DNA of 5,916 bases, taken from the NCBI GenBank assembly GCA_948435975.1, contig CAOJHG010000154.1, positions 1 to 5,916 on the forward strand, in the 5' to 3' direction. Both the position numbers and the translations under genes were made by a program. The stretch comes from an uncultured Oscillibacter sp. GTDB lineage: Bacteria > Bacillota > Clostridia > Oscillospirales > Oscillospiraceae. This document shows positions 3,948-5,916 of this stretch, piece after piece; position 1 is the first letter of the stretch, and the number at the start of each line of letters is the position of its first letter. The notes beneath the pieces are model-generated. The model was not told the DNA's origin, searched no databases, and was given only the letters and a program-made list of their open reading frames with translations.

Positions 3948-5916
3948 ATGACAGCATTTACGACAACACAAGCCCTGGAAGAAGCCCTGACCGCCAAACT
4001 GACCTCCAATTTCGGCAAAGCCCCGGAGGAAGCTACGGAAGGCGAGATGATGCGCGCCAGCGCACTCGTCCTGCGGGATGTGATGGCCCAGCGGGAGGTT
4101 GAGACCCGCAAGCGCACCCGTATCAACAAAAAGAAGCAGGTCCATTACCTGTCCATGGAATTCCTGATGGGCCGCAGCTTGATGAAGAACGCATATAATC
4201 TGGGCGTTCTTCCGCAGTTGAAAGAGGCCCTGGAGCACCTGGGCTTCAAGGCTGGAGACATCTTTGAGGCGGAACCCGACGCGGCTTTGGGCAACGGCGG
4301 TCTGGGCCGTCTGGCGGCCTGCTACCTGGACTCCATGACGACGCTGGAGATTCCCGCCACCGGCTATTCCATCTGCTACGAGCTGGGTCTTTTCAAGCAG
4401 AAGATCGTGGAAGGCCAGCAGGTGGAGCTTCCCGACCACTGGAAGGAGCTGGGCGCTGCCTGGCTGATGCCCAAGCCCGCGGAAGCGCAGCACATCTCTT
4501 TCGGCGGCACCGTGCGGGAGTTCTGGGACGACGGACATCTGCACACCGTCAACGAAAATGCCACCACCGTCCTGGCCGTCCCCTATGATATGGAGATTGC
4601 CGGCTATGACACCGACCATGTCAACGTCCTCCGCCTGTGGGACGCCCGTCCTACCAAGCCGATGGACATGGGCCTCTTTGGGCGGGGCGAATATGTGAAG
4701 GCCGCTGAGGAACAGGCTATGACTGAAGCCATCGCAAAGGTGCTCTATCCTGAGGATAACCACCTGGAAGGCAAGTCCCTGCGTCTCAAGCAGCAGTATT
4801 TCTTCGTCTCCGCCACGGTCCAGTCCATCGCCACCAAGCACCTGGACACCTATGGCACGCTGAAGACTTTCCACGAGAAGAACGTCTTCCAGATCAACGA
4901 CACCCCCCCCACCTTGGTCATTCCGGAGCTGATGCGCATCTTCATTGTCGACGCCGGCATGGACTGGGATGAAGCTTGGTATATCACTACCCATTCCGTG
5001 GCTTACACCAACCACACGGTTTTGGCGGAAGCCCTGGAGCGCTGGCCTCAGACCCTGATGGAGCGCCGCCTGCCCCGTATCTGGCAGATCATCCAGGAGA
5101 TCTCCGACCGTTGGCAGCACCGGGTTGAGGAGTATTACCACGACCCCTCCAAGACGGCAAAAATGGCCATCATCTGGGGCGGAGAGGTCCGGATGGCCAA
5201 CCTGTGCATCGCAGGCGGCATGGCGGTCAACGGTGTGTCTGCCCTGCATTCGGACATCCTGCGCAACGACGTGTTCCATGACGCCTGCGTGATGGAGCCC
5301 TTGAAGTTCCAGAACGTCACCAACGGCATTGACCACCGGCGCTGGCTCAGTGAGATCAATCCTGGCCTGGACAGCCTGCTGAAAGAGCTCACCGGCGGCG
5401 ACGCATACCTGCACGATGCCTCCAACCTCTCCAAGCTGGACGCCTTCGCCGATGACAAGGCCGTTCTGGAGCGTCTTGCAGAAATCAAGCGGCAAAACAA
5501 GCTCACCCTCGCCGCCCACGCAAAGCGGAGCCGGGGCGTGATCCTGAATCCGGACGCCATTTTTGATGTGCAGTCCAAGCGGCTTCACGAGTACAAGCGG
5601 CAACTGCTGAACGTTCTGCATATCATCTCCCTCTATCAGAAGCTCCAGGATAACCCCAACGCCATCACCCAGCCCCACACCTTCCTCTTTGGCGCCAAGG
5701 CTGCGCCGGGCTATGAGGTGGCAAAGCGCATTATCCGCCTGATCAATTCCCTGGCGGACCACATCGACCACGATCCCATCTGCAAGGATAAGCTGCAAGT
5801 GGTCTTCCTGGAAAACTACCGGGTCTCCTTGGCAGAAGTGCTGATGCCCGCCAGCGAGGTGAGCCAGCAGATTTCCACCGCCGGCAAGGAGGCCAGCGGC
5901 ACCGGCAACATGAAGT
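3948..5916 (+). CDS. glgP: Glycogen phosphorylase (GT35), 3' truncated by window edge
   Basis: GlgP uses inorganic phosphate to release glucose-1-phosphate from the ends of alpha-1,4-glucan, with pyridoxal phosphate (PLP) as cofactor. The frame is open from 3948 to the window end and gives 656 complete codons of a protein usually about 750-850 residues long. Recognisable motifs in order are YLSMEFLMGRSL (67-78), ALGNGGLGRLAACYLDS (113-129), YTNHTVLAEALERW (353-366), QNVTNGIDHRRWL (455-467), VQSKRLHEYKRQLLN (541-555), FGAKAAPGY (581-589) and NYRVSLAE (623-630). The final EASGTGNMK (648-656) is the start of the phosphorylase signature, whose lysine carries the PLP. That lysine, K656, is encoded at 5913-5915, the last whole codon in the window. 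The start is supported by a nearby, weak ribosome binding site and the short gap after glgA. The remaining C-terminal domain is not seen, so integrity beyond this point cannot be judged. Maltodextrin phosphorylase is a possible alternative substrate assignment, but the operon favours glycogen. Confidence 0.96.
   Translation, partial: MTAFTTTQALEEALTAKLTSNFGKAPEEATEGEMMRASALVLRDVMAQREVETRKRTRINKKKQVHYLSMEFLMGRSLMKNAYNLGVLPQLKEALEHLGFKAGDIFEAEPDAALGNGGLGRLAACYLDSMTTLEIPATGYSICYELGLFKQKIVEGQQVELPDHWKELGAAWLMPKPAEAQHISFGGTVREFWDDGHLHTVNENATTVLAVPYDMEIAGYDTDHVNVLRLWDARPTKPMDMGLFGRGEYVKAAEEQAMTEAIAKVLYPEDNHLEGKSLRLKQQYFFVSATVQSIATKHLDTYGTLKTFHEKNVFQINDTPPTLVIPELMRIFIVDAGMDWDEAWYITTHSVAYTNHTVLAEALERWPQTLMERRLPRIWQIIQEISDRWQHRVEEYYHDPSKTAKMAIIWGGEVRMANLCIAGGMAVNGVSALHSDILRNDVFHDACVMEPLKFQNVTNGIDHRRWLSEINPGLDSLLKELTGGDAYLHDASNLSKLDAFADDKAVLERLAEIKRQNKLTLAAHAKRSRGVILNPDAIFDVQSKRLHEYKRQLLNVLHIISLYQKLQDNPNAITQPHTFLFGAKAAPGYEVAKRIIRLINSLADHIDHDPICKDKLQVVFLENYRVSLAEVLMPASEVSQQISTAGKEASGTGNMK

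Noticed and set aside
1607..4129. Very long open frame (840 codons) on the minus strand across glgA
   Set aside because: It is antisense to glgA with its strong codon bias, crosses the intergenic gap, and translates to low-complexity sequence with no recognisable domain. It is a shadow of the codon bias of the real genes.
3942..5798. 618-codon open frame on the minus strand opposite glgP
   Set aside because: It lies entirely antisense to a phosphorylase with clear motifs, has no recognisable protein family, and is explained by third-position G/C bias on the coding strand.

Overview
The window lies inside a glycogen metabolism operon of a GC-rich Firmicute, most likely a gut Clostridia member of the Oscillospiraceae/Ruminococcaceae type. 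That placement is inferred from the separate glgC and glgD genes, the AGGAGG-type ribosome binding sites, the clostridial style of the protein motifs, and the strong G/C preference at third codon positions. It was not checked against a database. All genes are on the + strand, in the order glgC (3' part) - glgD - glgA - glgP (5' part).

Layout: 1-602 is the C-terminal half of the catalytic ADP-glucose pyrophosphorylase subunit GlgC. Its stop overlaps the start of glgD (599-1711), the non-catalytic partner subunit, in an ATGA overlap. A 243-base gap (1712-1954) follows. It contains no gene but holds a G-rich terminator-like hairpin, a long AT-rich inverted repeat, and a weaker hairpin just before the glgA ribosome binding site. 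glgA (1955-3925) encodes a GT5 glycogen synthase with a complete core and an unusual C-terminal extension of about 177 residues. After only 22 bases, glgP (3948 onward) encodes glycogen phosphorylase. The window ends on the codon for its expected PLP-binding lysine.

How the genes work together: GlgC/GlgD make ADP-glucose from glucose-1-phosphate and ATP, GlgA adds the glucose to alpha-1,4-glucan, and GlgP releases glucose-1-phosphate from the same polymer. Synthesis and breakdown are therefore encoded together. The structured gap between glgD and glgA is where expression of precursor supply could be separated from polymer handling.

The pathway itself is well known. The least ordinary feature is the GlgA tail: an acidic Pro/Ala/Glu linker with a near-perfect 78-bp tandem duplication, ending in a histone-H1-like lysine tail with KK about every five residues. 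The second is the paired hairpin structures at 1724-1852. I see no RNA genes, CRISPR arrays, transposase genes or phage genes.
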